From positions 2,666,549 through 2,730,548 of the forward strand of contig OY811985.1 in NCBI GenBank assembly GCA_963681505.1: a DNA stretch of 64,000 nucleotides. The letters are read 5' to 3'. Positions 1 through 14,500 of this stretch are shown one piece after another. Numbering within the stretch: the stretch's first letter is position 1; each line of letters starts with the position of its first letter. This stretch comes from Eunapius fragilis (lineage: Eukaryota; Porifera; Demospongiae; Spongillida; Spongillidae). The translations under genes were made by a program, and so were the position numbers. Under the pieces are notes generated by a model. That model did not search any database. It worked only from the letters and a program-made list of their open reading frames with translations, and was not told the DNA's origin.

Positions 1-372
1 TACCTCCTAAAGCCTGGCATACCTCCTAAAGCCTGGCATACCTCCTAAAGCCTGGCATACCTCCTAAAGCCTGGCGTACCTCCTAAAGCCTGGCATACCT
101 CCTAAAGCCTGGCGTACCTCCTAAAGCCTGGCATACCTCCTAAAGCTTGGCATACCTCCTAAAGCCTGGCGTACCTCCTAAAGCCTGGCATACCTCCTAA
201 AGCCTGGCGTACCTCCTAAAGCCTGGCATACCTCCTAAAGCCTGGCATACCTCCTAAAGCCTGGCATACCTCCTAAAGCCTGGCATACCTCCTAAAGCCT
301 GGCATACCTCCTAAAGCCTGGCGTACCTCCTAAAGTCTGGCATACCTCCTAAAGCCTGGCGTACCTCCTAAA
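1..372. repeat. 19-bp minisatellite, about 19 copies
   Basis: Head-to-tail copies of a 19-bp unit (CCTCCTAAAGCCTGGCATA) begin at the window edge, so the array probably continues to the left. Copies differ mainly at one A/G position (GGCATA versus GGCGTA), with a rare CTT or GTC variant. The array stops abruptly at a short A run. Confidence 0.95.
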
Positions 373-1095
373 GCCTGGCATGCAGAAAAAAAAAACACCT
401 TTCTATTTGGAACGACAAGTTGCCCAAAAGATCAAAGATAAGTTGCCCTGAAATCGCTACCAGGCTGTATCAGAAGCCTGAAGTCAAACATGAATAGCTG
501 GGACGATAACACTATATCATGGAAATTGAGCATCATGTTCATGTCAGGGAACCAGTGTTCAATCAGGTTAATCATAGGTTGACCAAATGTACAATACATT
601 TCAATTGAGAAATGTGATAACTTTTTTAAAAATAGCAATATTTCTTTTTACCTCACACATTGGATGCTTGTAAATGTATGTCCAAAGTGTAACAGTTTGG
701 AAATGCATTCTCTTTACACAATTTCAAAACTCAACCTCATGTAGTGCTTGTAAGCATGTGTTTCAACATACTAAACTAAGAGCCTCAGACACTGCACTCT
801 TGTATAGCATCTTGCATTTTGAGTTTTGTCGTCCCACCTCAAACCAACATCACACAACATTTAAGTCCATAATTTAAACATATAACTATGAAGCTGAACG
901 CCAAGACATGTCCATCAATAAATTGCTTCCACTGCATTGATAACATAGAGGTCAAGACAATAGACATTCCATAACCTTGCATGGTTATCTTAGTCACACT
1001 CCCTTTTTTAGTCTAGTGATAGTGGTGGCCTTTTTCTGTAGTAACTAGGGTGACTTGCAACACAAATTTATGGGCTATACATCAGCAAAGGAAAG

Positions 1096-1151
<56 letters not shown>

Positions 1152-2530
1152 ATGCGGCTGTTTTGGAAGGAACTCTACAAGGTGATGCTAATGGACAGCT
1201 AGGACATCTAGAAAGTGGATGTAACAAGAAAAATGTATGTCTACTTGCAATTACTGATGTCTTTTAGTTAGAAGCCTGATGCCGCTACAGTTATAGCAGA
1301 GCATGGATGAGCAACTTTGCACTTGATGCTTCTGGTTCATAACCAAATAATGAGTCTGAGGAGGTGAAGGTTACACAGATGGCATTTCCTGCCATGATGT
1401 GAAAGACAAGGTTGTTGAAGGGGTTTTCAAGAACTTGTACCATTTTTTATACAGCTACAAGCAAGCTGTGAGTGGAGCACTCTTTTCTAGCCACATCATT
1501 GATCATTCAGGTCTCTTTATGTATGAATCTCATCATAATTTGAAGTCACAATCCTAAATTTAAAAGTCACAAATCTTGGTCAATCTTCTATGATTAAAGC
1601 CAGGTCAGGTCAGGTGTTCAATCAGGGTTAATGTAGGTTACCGCTGCGATTAAGGGCGTGGTGCAGATGACGAGTGAAACAAGCAGACCAACTGATGATG
1701 GGGTAAAAGTAACCAGAGAGGACGAAGGGAGAAATATGCCTAATGCTGTCCAAATATATATACCTGTGGGCAAACTTTGCAGAAAGAGAATGTAGGAAAT
1801 ATGTCCCATATGGAAAATATTCCGTATCTAACATATGGGTGGAAGCAGAGGAGAATGGGAGTACAACAGAGGATACAACCCCTACAATTACTATCGAAGC
1901 ACTTCTCCAACACACGACTTCCCTTTTCCACACATGAAATCTCAACCCATTTCACAGACAACTTCGTTTTTAGATGCCCTTTGCACCCATCATAAGAATT
2001 ATGCCATGCCATGGGTGTAGAGTGCGATCTCTATGGTGGAGTGAGACCCTTAACTACTAATATTTACAGTTACCCCCAAATAGTTAAAGCTAAATAAACT
2101 ATCAGTTGCCAATTACATGTATGTATATCTGCCGTTGCCTATAAGGGAAATATTTGCATTTCATAAAACAAATATCTTTTGGTGCAAAGTTCTATCAGTG
2201 TTGAGAAATACTGCATGTGGATTTTTTAACTCAGGTTAGTTAGCTCAAAAAAAATGATTTTAATCATTCAAAAAGGTTATGTATCCTACAATTGTAAGTA
2301 CCAAATAGGTTGGCTGTTTGCTTTAACAATGGGTAGAATTTCATAATGCACAAATTAACCAGATATCAAAACTACGGGGTTAATTTTTGGGTTTAGCGGA
2401 CTACAAGACATTAAGTTACTAGATAAGGGTAGAAAGTCACACAAAGCTAGAGTGATAGAAGTGTGAACTCTACAGTAGACATTTAGTGAAAGCTGGTACT
2501 GTAACTATTTTCCCTTCCATCACTTTTTAG
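373..2530. other. Unassigned upstream DNA or intron
   Basis: No convincing exon is seen here. The stretch is AT-rich apart from a GT dinucleotide run at about 1099-1150. It may be an intron of the metallophosphoesterase whose exons start at 2531, but I found none of the expected N-terminal metal motifs (DxH, GDxxD, GNHE) on either strand. Confidence 0.5.
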
Positions 2531-4697
<2,167 letters not shown>

Positions 4698-4910
4698 GTT
4701 TTTATATCTTTTTGTACTCTTTAACTTTTTATTACTATGAGATGCATATTTTTTTAAATGTATGTATTTTTTTTCTCATGTATAGTAAAGTTTCCTTTTG
4801 CAGTTTATTTTTAAAAACACTCAGTATTATAAACTTATGTGACATGCAGTCTCAAAACAATTTTTGGTCATTCAGGGCCCATAACTATGGAGGGTGCATT
4901 GCGTGTATTT

Positions 4911-4966
<56 letters not shown>

Positions 4967-6460
4967 GCGCACACACCCACCTCGCTCAATCTAGTCCAAT
5001 GAATATTATTGGGATGTACAATCATTCCTTGTGCTGTTAAATACAAACTTTTGAAGGCTTCTGATCAGTCTGAGAAAATTGAATTTGTACGTATACCGCA
5101 CCTTCTATGCCTCGTACTGCAACATGGCGGTAACATCGTAGTAGCATTAATTGCCTCACTCTCTCCGTTTGATATTATTACGTTGCTATACCTACTCAGA
5201 TGAACAATTCTCTACATTATCAGTTACTGCTTCATCATCCCTTCTGAGATCGATATAATGCATACAATTCAAGGACTTGGTCTTCCAGAAGTGATTTTAA
5301 AACGGTATGTTTTGCACCGGGCTCTCCTGAACTTGTATTCGAAGGGACGTTGAAAATCCTAGTACCACGCGCTTCCTATGCAATATTTGCCGACATCAGC
5401 AACAGTTTAAGATTGTGATGCTGAGTGTTTTCCGTCCATGTTAAACAGCCGACCGCCTATAATTCTTGTATTAATTTGTTGCTACTGATTTATATCATAA
5501 TAACACACTTTTGTACTGATTATTTCATGCATGTCAACTGCTTATATACTTATTAAAATACTTGGTATATTTTGACTGCTATTGATTGTCAACTGAGCCT
5601 GAACGTGAAAGAACATTAACTGTTGCCTATATCAACAGTTGTTATTACAATAATGCTATAACTAATTTAGGGTACGATACATTTACAACATATCGGAACC
5701 TACGCGAGTAGGTTCCATATAGAAATCCTGCAGTATCATGAATGCCATTAAAAAAACGTCACTCGCGTCTAGCGGGACAGCCAAGAGTCGGGTCACTTCG
5801 CTTTTATTATAGTGGCATTACATGTGGGGAATTTATATGTTAGCATGCATTTTGATTTGGCACCGAGATTAATCATTTCGAGTTCACAATACTACGTGAT
5901 ATTATTCATATTTTCGAGAACGGGTGGACTGGAAACTAAAGTTCGGTTTGGAACTAAAGTCGAGTTTGGAGTGGCGGAAACTAAAGTTCAGTTGGAGTGG
6001 CTTAGCATACTAGTTTATCTCCAAATAACCTCCACGATTCTAGCAACGTCTTGTGAATGCGCAAGTGCACTCAAAAGACAGAATTAAATGGTAAGCCAAT
6101 GGACGTTGATAGGGTGGTTGATATATACTGTTATTGTGCAATTGAATTGACGGAGGGGCACATCAGGAGTGGAGCCTGCGGCTTAATTTGACTCAACACG
6201 GGGAAACTCACCAGGTCCAGACAAATTATACATTCACCAACTACTTAAGTAAAGATCCAGATAAGTGGGCCACACCCCCACCCCGGGCCTGTCATTCTAG
6301 TCCATCCCTCATATTCTGAACTGTAGACGCTGCTTAATCATCGGGGATCGTTTACACTGAGCACAGTGAGTCTAAGCCAGTGTGGTTTGGAAGCTGCTTG
6401 ACCGGAACTCATCACGCTAAACAGCCAACCTAACGGTACCTAGGATATACGGTATACAAT
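4698..6460. other. Spacer between phosphoesterase and INTS6
   Basis: AT-rich sequence with no convincing exon. It holds a CA microsatellite (about 4913-4974) and a 9-bp-stem hairpin at 5695-5716. The hairpin belongs to a dispersed sequence that has a relative at 48808. Confidence 0.6.
5695..5716. repeat. Hairpin, 9-bp stem and 4-nt loop, copy 1 of a dispersed pair
   Basis: The arms GGAACCTAC and GTAGGTTCC pair perfectly around the loop GCGA. Downstream comes ATATAG and then, about 35 bp on, ATGAATGCCATTAAAAAAA. The same order occurs at 48808-48870 with a different stem sequence. Confidence 0.85.
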
Positions 6461-6470
6461 ACTTCCGGTT
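6461..6470 (+). promoter_or_regulatory. ETS/GABP-like motif upstream of INTS6
   Basis: ACTTCCGGTT matches the reverse form of the GABP/ETS consensus (ACCGGAAGT). It lies about 145 bp upstream of the INTS6 start codon, where such sites are common in housekeeping promoters. Match to consensus only. Confidence 0.45.
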
Positions 6471-6479
6471 GTGATGGCC

Positions 6480-6487
6480 TATAAATA
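6480..6487 (+). promoter_or_regulatory. TATA box of INTS6
   Basis: TATAAATA sits 129 bp before the INTS6 ATG. A start site about 30 bp downstream would leave a 5' leader of roughly 100 bases. The motif is a full match to the TATA consensus; use as a promoter is inferred. Confidence 0.55.
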
Positions 6488-6615
6488 GTCAAGCATCACC
6501 GCCAGACCTCAGCTGCAGATTGTGGCACGATTTTAAAAAAAAATGAGGGGTGTATAGTGCATGTCAGGGATATGTTTGTTGATGCTGAATAAATCGCTTG
6601 CCGTGAATACAGGTC

Positions 6616-8511
6616 ATGGGTATCATTTTGTTTGTTATAGACACTAGTGCTTCGATGAACCAGAGGACCTACCTTGGTACGTCTTACCTTGACGTAGCCA
6701 AGGTGGCCATTGAAATGTTCATGAAGGTACGACCCCTCGATGGGGGAGCAGATGTGCCAAGCCGTGGCAATCACGGGTGGTTCTTTTTTTTTTTTCATCA
6801 TCTCTACCTCTAGTATCGGTCGCGTGATCCTGCCTGTAGAGGCGACAGATATATGCTGGTAACGTTTGAGGAACCGCCCAATGCAGTTAAGGTGCGTGTC
6901 CAGGCCGGAAGGACCCGACCACTCGGCCGAAGTATGTGTGTCCATTGAAGTCCTGGAGCTATCGTTTAGTTCTATCGTACCGAGGACCACTTCGGTCGAG
7001 GTGGTCGAATCCCCTCCCGGCCATGTTTTATTTATTGTTCGTGTGTTTAATAAAAGCACACTATTGTGCGCTATCGGCACGCGGGTAACGCGTGATGTCA
7101 CGTAACATCGCATTTCCGTATATTATTCTAGGGTAGTATATTCATCAGACAAACATTCCTTCAATTAGCAAACAAACTTACACTCAAATCACCTCCTGCT
7201 TTTCTCACTAGGTTGGGTGGAAGGAAAACCATGCAACCTTTATTTCTGAACTCAAGAACCTTAAGGCTGTGAGCCTTTCTTCATTTGGGCGTGCCCTCAA
7301 AGATGCTTTTGACCTTCTTAACGTCCATCGCCTGCATACAGGGATTGACTACTATGGACAGGTGGGAGGAATAAATGAGTTGACTTGTGCATTGCAAATC
7401 AGGGAGAACAGGCAATAGGGAGGGAGGGAGGGAGGGGATGGGGTCGGTTGTTCATTGGTATACATACACAGGTGCACAAACACGCACGACTACCATTAAA
7501 CATGCAGGCACACCTGATGTGTGTAAGTGCATGTGGCTAAGTGTGTTGTGTCAGTGCATCTTAAATACTGTACTGTTACCACGTATTGGTGATCACTAGT
7601 TGCCTGAACTTTGTGCCAATCGCATCGCAAAAAATTTAGTATTCTGCCGACAAGTAATCCACCACAGATCGACGGGGAGGAGGGGGGGAACTAGAGAATT
7701 TCCCCCTCCCCCTTCCGCATTGGGCTGAAAGAATAATTTCATAGCCACATGGTTCATGCCATCCAGTATTGGCCATAGCCACATGGTTCATGCCATCCAG
7801 TATTGGCCATAGCCACATGGTTCATGCCATCCAGTATTGGCCATAGCCACATGGTTCATGCCATCCAGTATTGGCCATAGCCACATGGTTCATGCCATCC
7901 AGTATTGGCCATAGCCACATGGTTCATGCCATCCAGTATTGGCCATAGCCACATGGTTCATGCCATCCAGTAGTGTCCAATTATGAGTAACTGTGATCTG
8001 GAGATTTCCACCAATTGCAAATCACTAGTTTTTTAAAATCAATTTTTTTTGACATGATAATTGTATATTACAGTATGCATAATAACACAAATTAAAACAG
8101 AGGCCTAAAGTTCAACTCTAGACAAACACAGTTTATAACTACATTTGTTTTGGCTCAGCCAAATCAATGAATAGTATGTGCTTCTGCTTCTAGTGTGACA
8201 ATGGGCTTAAAAATATATTGTAGTGTAGAAGTTGTATAACCCTCACATTTTGTGGTAATGTGCTTGGCTTCACTCCAAGATTTCCCTTCTGTGTGTTATG
8301 TTAGGTTGGTCTTCATGGGATGATGACAATTAGGCCACAAAAGGTCAACTATTAGACCAGTATGTGTGTGTGAAATTATTGTAGCCATATAAGTCATTGA
8401 ACATGTCTCATTCACAAGTAGCATGCAAAGCTATGGTTGTTTTGGTGGTGTGTATTCTTTCAAAAGACCAACAGAGAAAGAGAATGTTCTGTACATGACC
8501 ATAGATCTCTC

Positions 8512-8545
<34 letters not shown>

Positions 8546-11500
8546 GGCGCAATCCTTTCTTTTTGGAGCCTGCTGTGGTGATTGCAATAACAGATGGAGG
8601 CAAGGCTGTCAACAACAACAGCACTGACAGCGAGGTGTGTTGCCTGTGCATGTAAACTATACATAAATCTGACTAGAACATGTTTGCACCCCCTTCCCAC
8701 AATAGTCATTAAAAACAGGCAAATCTTAAAGGACAAGACATGCCCCCCCCCCCCACCCCGTCCGTAGAATAGCCACTTACACAAGGCCTGGTCTCCAGAT
8801 AGTATAAGCAGTCACAAAATCATGCACAGCTGTTCAATCTGACTGAATATTAGTTACTGCTAAGAATTCAAATCATGTCCTCCAAAAGAAAGTGAATCAA
8901 CTTGGATATAGAAATATAGAAATAAATAAATAAATTTAAAAAGTTACTAATGGATGCATTTGCAATCTCACCCGATGAAATTTAGGAACTTTGTACATGT
9001 ACCCGTAAAATTAGTACCGACATTTTTCACAGGTCAGGCTAGTCACAGAGTTTGACAAAAGATGTTTGTCATACTGAAACAGAATAGTAAAGCTGTTAGA
9101 GAAAACATAGGAAATGATGTCATCAATTAGGAATTGATGGTAAAGCATGCTGGGCAGCTGTAAGACTACCACCCAGATAAGTTCAAAGGCTAAAAGGCAT
9201 AATGCATCAACACTTTAAGCCAGAAAGCCACCAGCTCAGCAACCTTTAAACTCAGCTGTTTATTTAGTAATCGCCATCTTGTAAATGCCATATTGAAGAG
9301 GTTTTGTATAGCCGCCAGAAAAGATATACACACTGATTTGTTCACTATACCTAGTATAAGGGGTTTTATCCTCTCTATGGCAAACAAGCCTTGTATTCGT
9401 ACCCTATTTAACACGGGTATGGTAGCTTCCACAATTACAGTGTTGTGTAAGAGAGTGCAGCCAAAGCCAGGACTTGCACTGTTCTCTTCAGGAGAGATGA
9501 CACTACAACCAGAAACTAGTAGCAAAGCAAATTCCATTTGCACTTGATTGTCAGGTCGATAATTAGTAGGTAACTAGGTAGTTAATATACATCACGGGAG
9601 GAGTCCAAATTCTCAATGTATTGCAAGTGCCATGATGTACATGCCCCTGCACATGTGTACACGCCCCTATACATGTATTCACATCCCTGTACCTGTGTAC
9701 ACACCCACCTGTACCTGTGTACACACCCACCTGTACCTGTGTACACACCCACCTGTACCTGTGTACACGCCCCTGTACCTGTGTACACGCCCACCTGTAC
9801 CTGTGTACACGCCCACCTGTACCTGTGTACACGCCCACCTGTACGTGTGTACATACCCACCTGTACGTGTGTACACGCCCACCTGTACCTGTGTACATGC
9901 CCACCTGTACGTGTGTACATGCCCACCTGTACGTGTGTACATACCCACCTGTACCTGTGTACACGCCCACCTGTACCTGTGTACATGCCCACCTGTACGT
10001 GTGTACACGCCCACCTGTACCTGTGTACACGCCCACCTGCACACATAAAACACTGCCACCCTCCCTCCATAGGTGCTGCTGCCAACAGGCCAGGGCAGTG
10101 AGGGCAGTGAGCTGACCAAGGAGCTCTACCGCTGGGACCAGAGGCTGTTCACTGTTGTACTCCGCCTGCCTGGTATGGGTGGGGGTGTGCCTTCTACCTT
10201 CAACGAGAGCTGTCACCTTTCCCAATCATCCATCTTCTCTCTCTGCGAGGCAACAGGAGGTGTGTGGAATGTGTGTACGTGGTGTCCTATCTTAATTAAT
10301 GGCCACCACATTTATGGTTTCCTATGTTATGGTGTCCTATTTAAATGACCCCCACGTGTATGGTGTCCTATCTTAATGTGTATGGTGTCCTATCGTAATG
10401 TGTATGGTGTCCTATCTTAATGGCCCCCACCTGCCTATTTTAATGGCCCCCAGCTGTATGGTGACCTATTTTAATGGCCCCCACGTGTATGGTGTCCTAT
10501 TTTAATGACCCCCGCACATGTATAGTGTCGGTAGTAGGTAAGCAGCTGATATGCTTCAGTGATACACCCTGGCCTGGTGATCTGACCACTTGTTTGAATG
10601 ACCCCTGGCCTCGTCTGATAACTGTGACAGACCCATTTTAATGTTATCTTGGTGATGATGGTGATTATGATAATGTGATGGGGTTGGTGATGGTGATGAT
10701 GATGATGATGGTGATAGTGGTGATGATGATTATGATTATGATTATGGGGGGGGGGGGGAAATAGTACCTAAAAAATCATCAGATGTGCATGTAGGTATAA
10801 AAGTACACATAGTGTAGTTATGGTAGACGTATGTAAGTAGGTAAGGGATAATACTGAAGGGATGACCTCATTATATCTAAATTGAAGTAGATCTTTGCAT
10901 TGCTAAAAACACCACTTCATCATGTCTTGTGCTGAGTGCGTATCATTGGGAAGAACTTGTAGACATGGCACCAATATTTATGTAAAGCCAAAAAATAAGG
11001 CGTCTCAATGCTGCACACTTGTAGCCAATGTGAGGGTCAGTACTGTAACCCCATCATGTTACCACCACCACCATCATCATCACCACTATCATCATCATCA
11101 TCACCACCATCATCAATCACCCCCCCCCCCCCCCCCCGTATGGGAGATTATTATATTGTTATATCAATGGTGAATTTTCAGGTGCGATTAATACTACATG
11201 AATGCTCCTTCTGTGCTAATGCCTTCGTATCTATAAGCCATGCGTTGCACCCCTGGGTCCCTGCCATGCATGTACGCTAGTTAGTTGACTGGATAGCCGT
11301 TTTGCCCAATTTTAAGAAAGGAGTCAGATGGCGGCCTGGTTACATGGTGTGCCCATCAGGCCAAGTCTGGGACCAAGGTAGTGCTGAGGTGACATGGTGT
11401 GCCCATCAGGCCAAGTCTGGGACCAATGTAGTGCTAAGGTGACATGGTGTGCCCATCAGGCCAAGTCTGGGACCAAGGTAGTGCTGAGGTGACATGGTGT

Positions 11501-14500
11501 GCCCATCAGGCCAAGTCTGGGACCACGGTCGTGCTGAGGTGACATGGTGTGCCCATCAGGCCAAGTCTGGGACCAATGTAGTGCTGAGGTGACATGGTGT
11601 GCCCATCAGGCCAAGTCTGGGACCAATGTAGTGCTGAGGTGACATGGTGTGCCCATCAGGCCAAGTCTGGGACCAATGTAGTGCTGAGGTGACATGGTGT
11701 GCCCATCAGGCCAAGTCTGGGACCAATGTAGTGCTGAGGTGACATGGTGTGCCCATCAGGCCAAGTCTGGGACCAAGGTCGTGCTGAGCTGCCCTTGGGT
11801 GCGACCAGACATGCCATGGACTGACCTGGGACCAAGGGTGACACTGAGCCATGCCTCGGGTGCGATCAGATGTGTCACACCACGACGTGGTCAAGGGGTT
11901 AAAAGTAGTTGGTCAGGGTAGGAGCCCAGGAGCCCAGAGGGTTGCCACCCACCACTGACATATCAGTGTGTAAGGTACAATCAATGCACAGACCTGTGGA
12001 GTGGTGGGTGGGTCAGCAGGAATTCGGCTGGTCTATGAGACTGAATGGTTGCCTTCCCAAGTTAAATAGCAGCACAATATACCTGGAACCCTTTGGGATC
12101 AGTGCCGGATTTAGGGGGGAGGGGGGGGCAACCGGGACGGCTGCCCAGAGCCCACTGCTCTTTGAGGGGCCCCCACTGTGTTCATAATTATATAAATGTT
12201 TTATGGTTATGCGATAAGCATTAATTAAGCGAATTGAGATATAATTTATGGAGCCGGAGCCAGAGAATAGAAGTGTGCGAAGTGGGGGGGGGGGGGGGTG
12301 GAATCCACCAAGGCTATGCCCAGGGCCCTTGACTGTCTAAATCCGGCACTGTTTGGGATAGGGTTGTTTAGTGCAGTCAGGGGTACGGGCTTCACCTCCT
12401 GGGTTTAGACAAAAGCCTCCTTTCACCACTATATGCTTTCCCATGCCCTATCTAAGCAGGAGGGGTATGGGCACCACCATCCACCCTTCATCAGGACATT
12501 AAACATTGTTTACTCCCTAAACAAATTGCTTAATGCGTAGGTGGCAGGTGCTAGGCTTACCTAGGGATCACTAGGTTAAACCTGACATATTTTGGGGGGA
12601 AGGTACCTAATGGCATCTGATGGATGCTAAGTGTGCCCAAAGCTAGGTCCTATGCTGTACACACTGAGCCTAAAGATAGCTGTGATATTTAAGAAGTTGT
12701 ATAACCTTTGCTGTACCTTGCGTGCATGATGATCATTGTGAGAATAGTGAAGCGAAAAGTCACCAAACGCTGGGTTAACTCTGGCACCTACAGGCTGAAT
12801 GAAAGGTTATGTCTGGATGTTTACTTTACAGGTCCCATGTATGTATCATTTGACATGATGGTTTGATTCCTTCATTGTATCAGGCAAGGGCTACACAGTG
12901 GTGGACCAGAAGTCTCTGACACAGTGTATGGAGTCGCTCACCCAGAAGCTCCACCCAGGAGTGGTTATCCATTTCCTAAAACTGAACCGAGGCCCAAAGA
13001 GACAGGACAGCTCCACCCCTATGGATGTCAACCAATCAGACGAGTTGGTGGGAGGCAAGAACGGAGTGAACCAGGAAGCCAAAGACAACAATGGCAGCAT
13101 GAATGATGGAAGCAGTGTTGGAGGTGGTGATGGCGGGAATGGATGGCACAGTACCAGGAAGATGATCTATGTGAAGATCAATCCAAAGACCAACCGACCA
13201 TCTGGATACTGGCCCATCCCTGAGTCCTATTGGCCAGAATTGAACCTAAGTGTGCTGGTGAGTACTAAGCAGCCATATGTCTGCCGGGTGTGTTGCTATG
13301 GGAGACAGGTCTCCATCCATTACCATGAGGGTCCATCCATTACCATGATTTTTCGACTATCACTATTGCCCCCTCACAAATTTTACCATGGGGGCCACAA
13401 CATTTAAACGGAGTATAGAAATTAGTGAACACACCAGTTTATTAAAACTGTACACAGGCTGTTACTATTCATTGGATAAAAAAATGAACAGCTAATTACT
13501 TACAATGCCATTCGTACCACCTGCCATTGTGCACTTTGTTTACCGGGACCAATTTTCATTGTACCCTGAATTTCAAATCAAAAAATCAAAATCGAAACTG
13601 TTGTTTGATTGGTAGTAGTTCAAAACGAGTTAAGTATTAGATACAATGCTATTGTAGTTTGTGTTAATTTGAACATTTGCACTTACATGTATTTAATATT
13701 TTGCATAGTACTTGCAAAATTAATTGTTAATTCTCAGAATTGAAATTTCAAATTAGATACATATTACAGCTATGGTCTACATCTACATGTTACAGCTATG
13801 GCCTGCGTATACAGTATGTTACAGCTATGACCTATGTATACCGTATGTACATACATGAATGATATGTTCAGTCTGGCACAAAAGACCTATGTATCCCAGG
13901 GCCATGAACTGTTCGTCGTCCTGCCATGTCTGTGCTCTGGTAACGTTTGCGATGCCATGACTTGTTTGTAGTAGTGAACTATATGACCAGTCTGAACCTG
14001 GTAGTATGACCAGTCTGAACCTGGTAGTATGACCAGTCTGAACCTGGTAGTATGACCAGTCTGAACCTGGTAGTATGACCAGTCTGAACCTGGTAGTATG
14101 ACCAGTCTGAACCTGGTAGTATGACCAGTCTGAACCTGGTAGTATGACCAGTCTGAACCTGGTAGTATGACCAGTCTGAACCTGGTAGTTGAACCGGCTG
14201 GTATCCTGCTGATATAGGGACAGCCCACTGTGTCTATTTGCCCTAATTATTGCCCCCCACCTCAGCCTGCTCGGGATGTCCATCCTGTTGTTCTCATTGA
14301 TGCCTCTGACACTGAACCAATGCTGGTGGAAAACTTTCCTTTTGACAAGTACGAATTGGAACCATCACCACTAACCCAGTACATTCTAGAGAGGAGGAAC
14401 CCCAATGTGTGTTGGCAGGTGAGTGTATTGGAAGGGGTTAAGAAGGGAGGTGACCCAGTGTGTGTTTAGGCATACTGTGTCTCATACCTAAACCATTGGT

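Noticed and set aside
6990..7022. Functional tRNA gene
   Set aside because: Only a B-box-like stretch is present; no cloverleaf with anticodon arm and matching A box could be drawn on one strand.
6496..7113. 205-codon minus-strand open frame over INTS6 exons 1-2
   Set aside because: It is the antisense shadow of INTS6 exons plus the 6903-7022 foldback.
9190..9547. Overlapping open frames of 84-117 codons on both strands in INTS6 intron 4
   Set aside because: No splice signals or recognisable similarity; both strands are open, which suggests chance.
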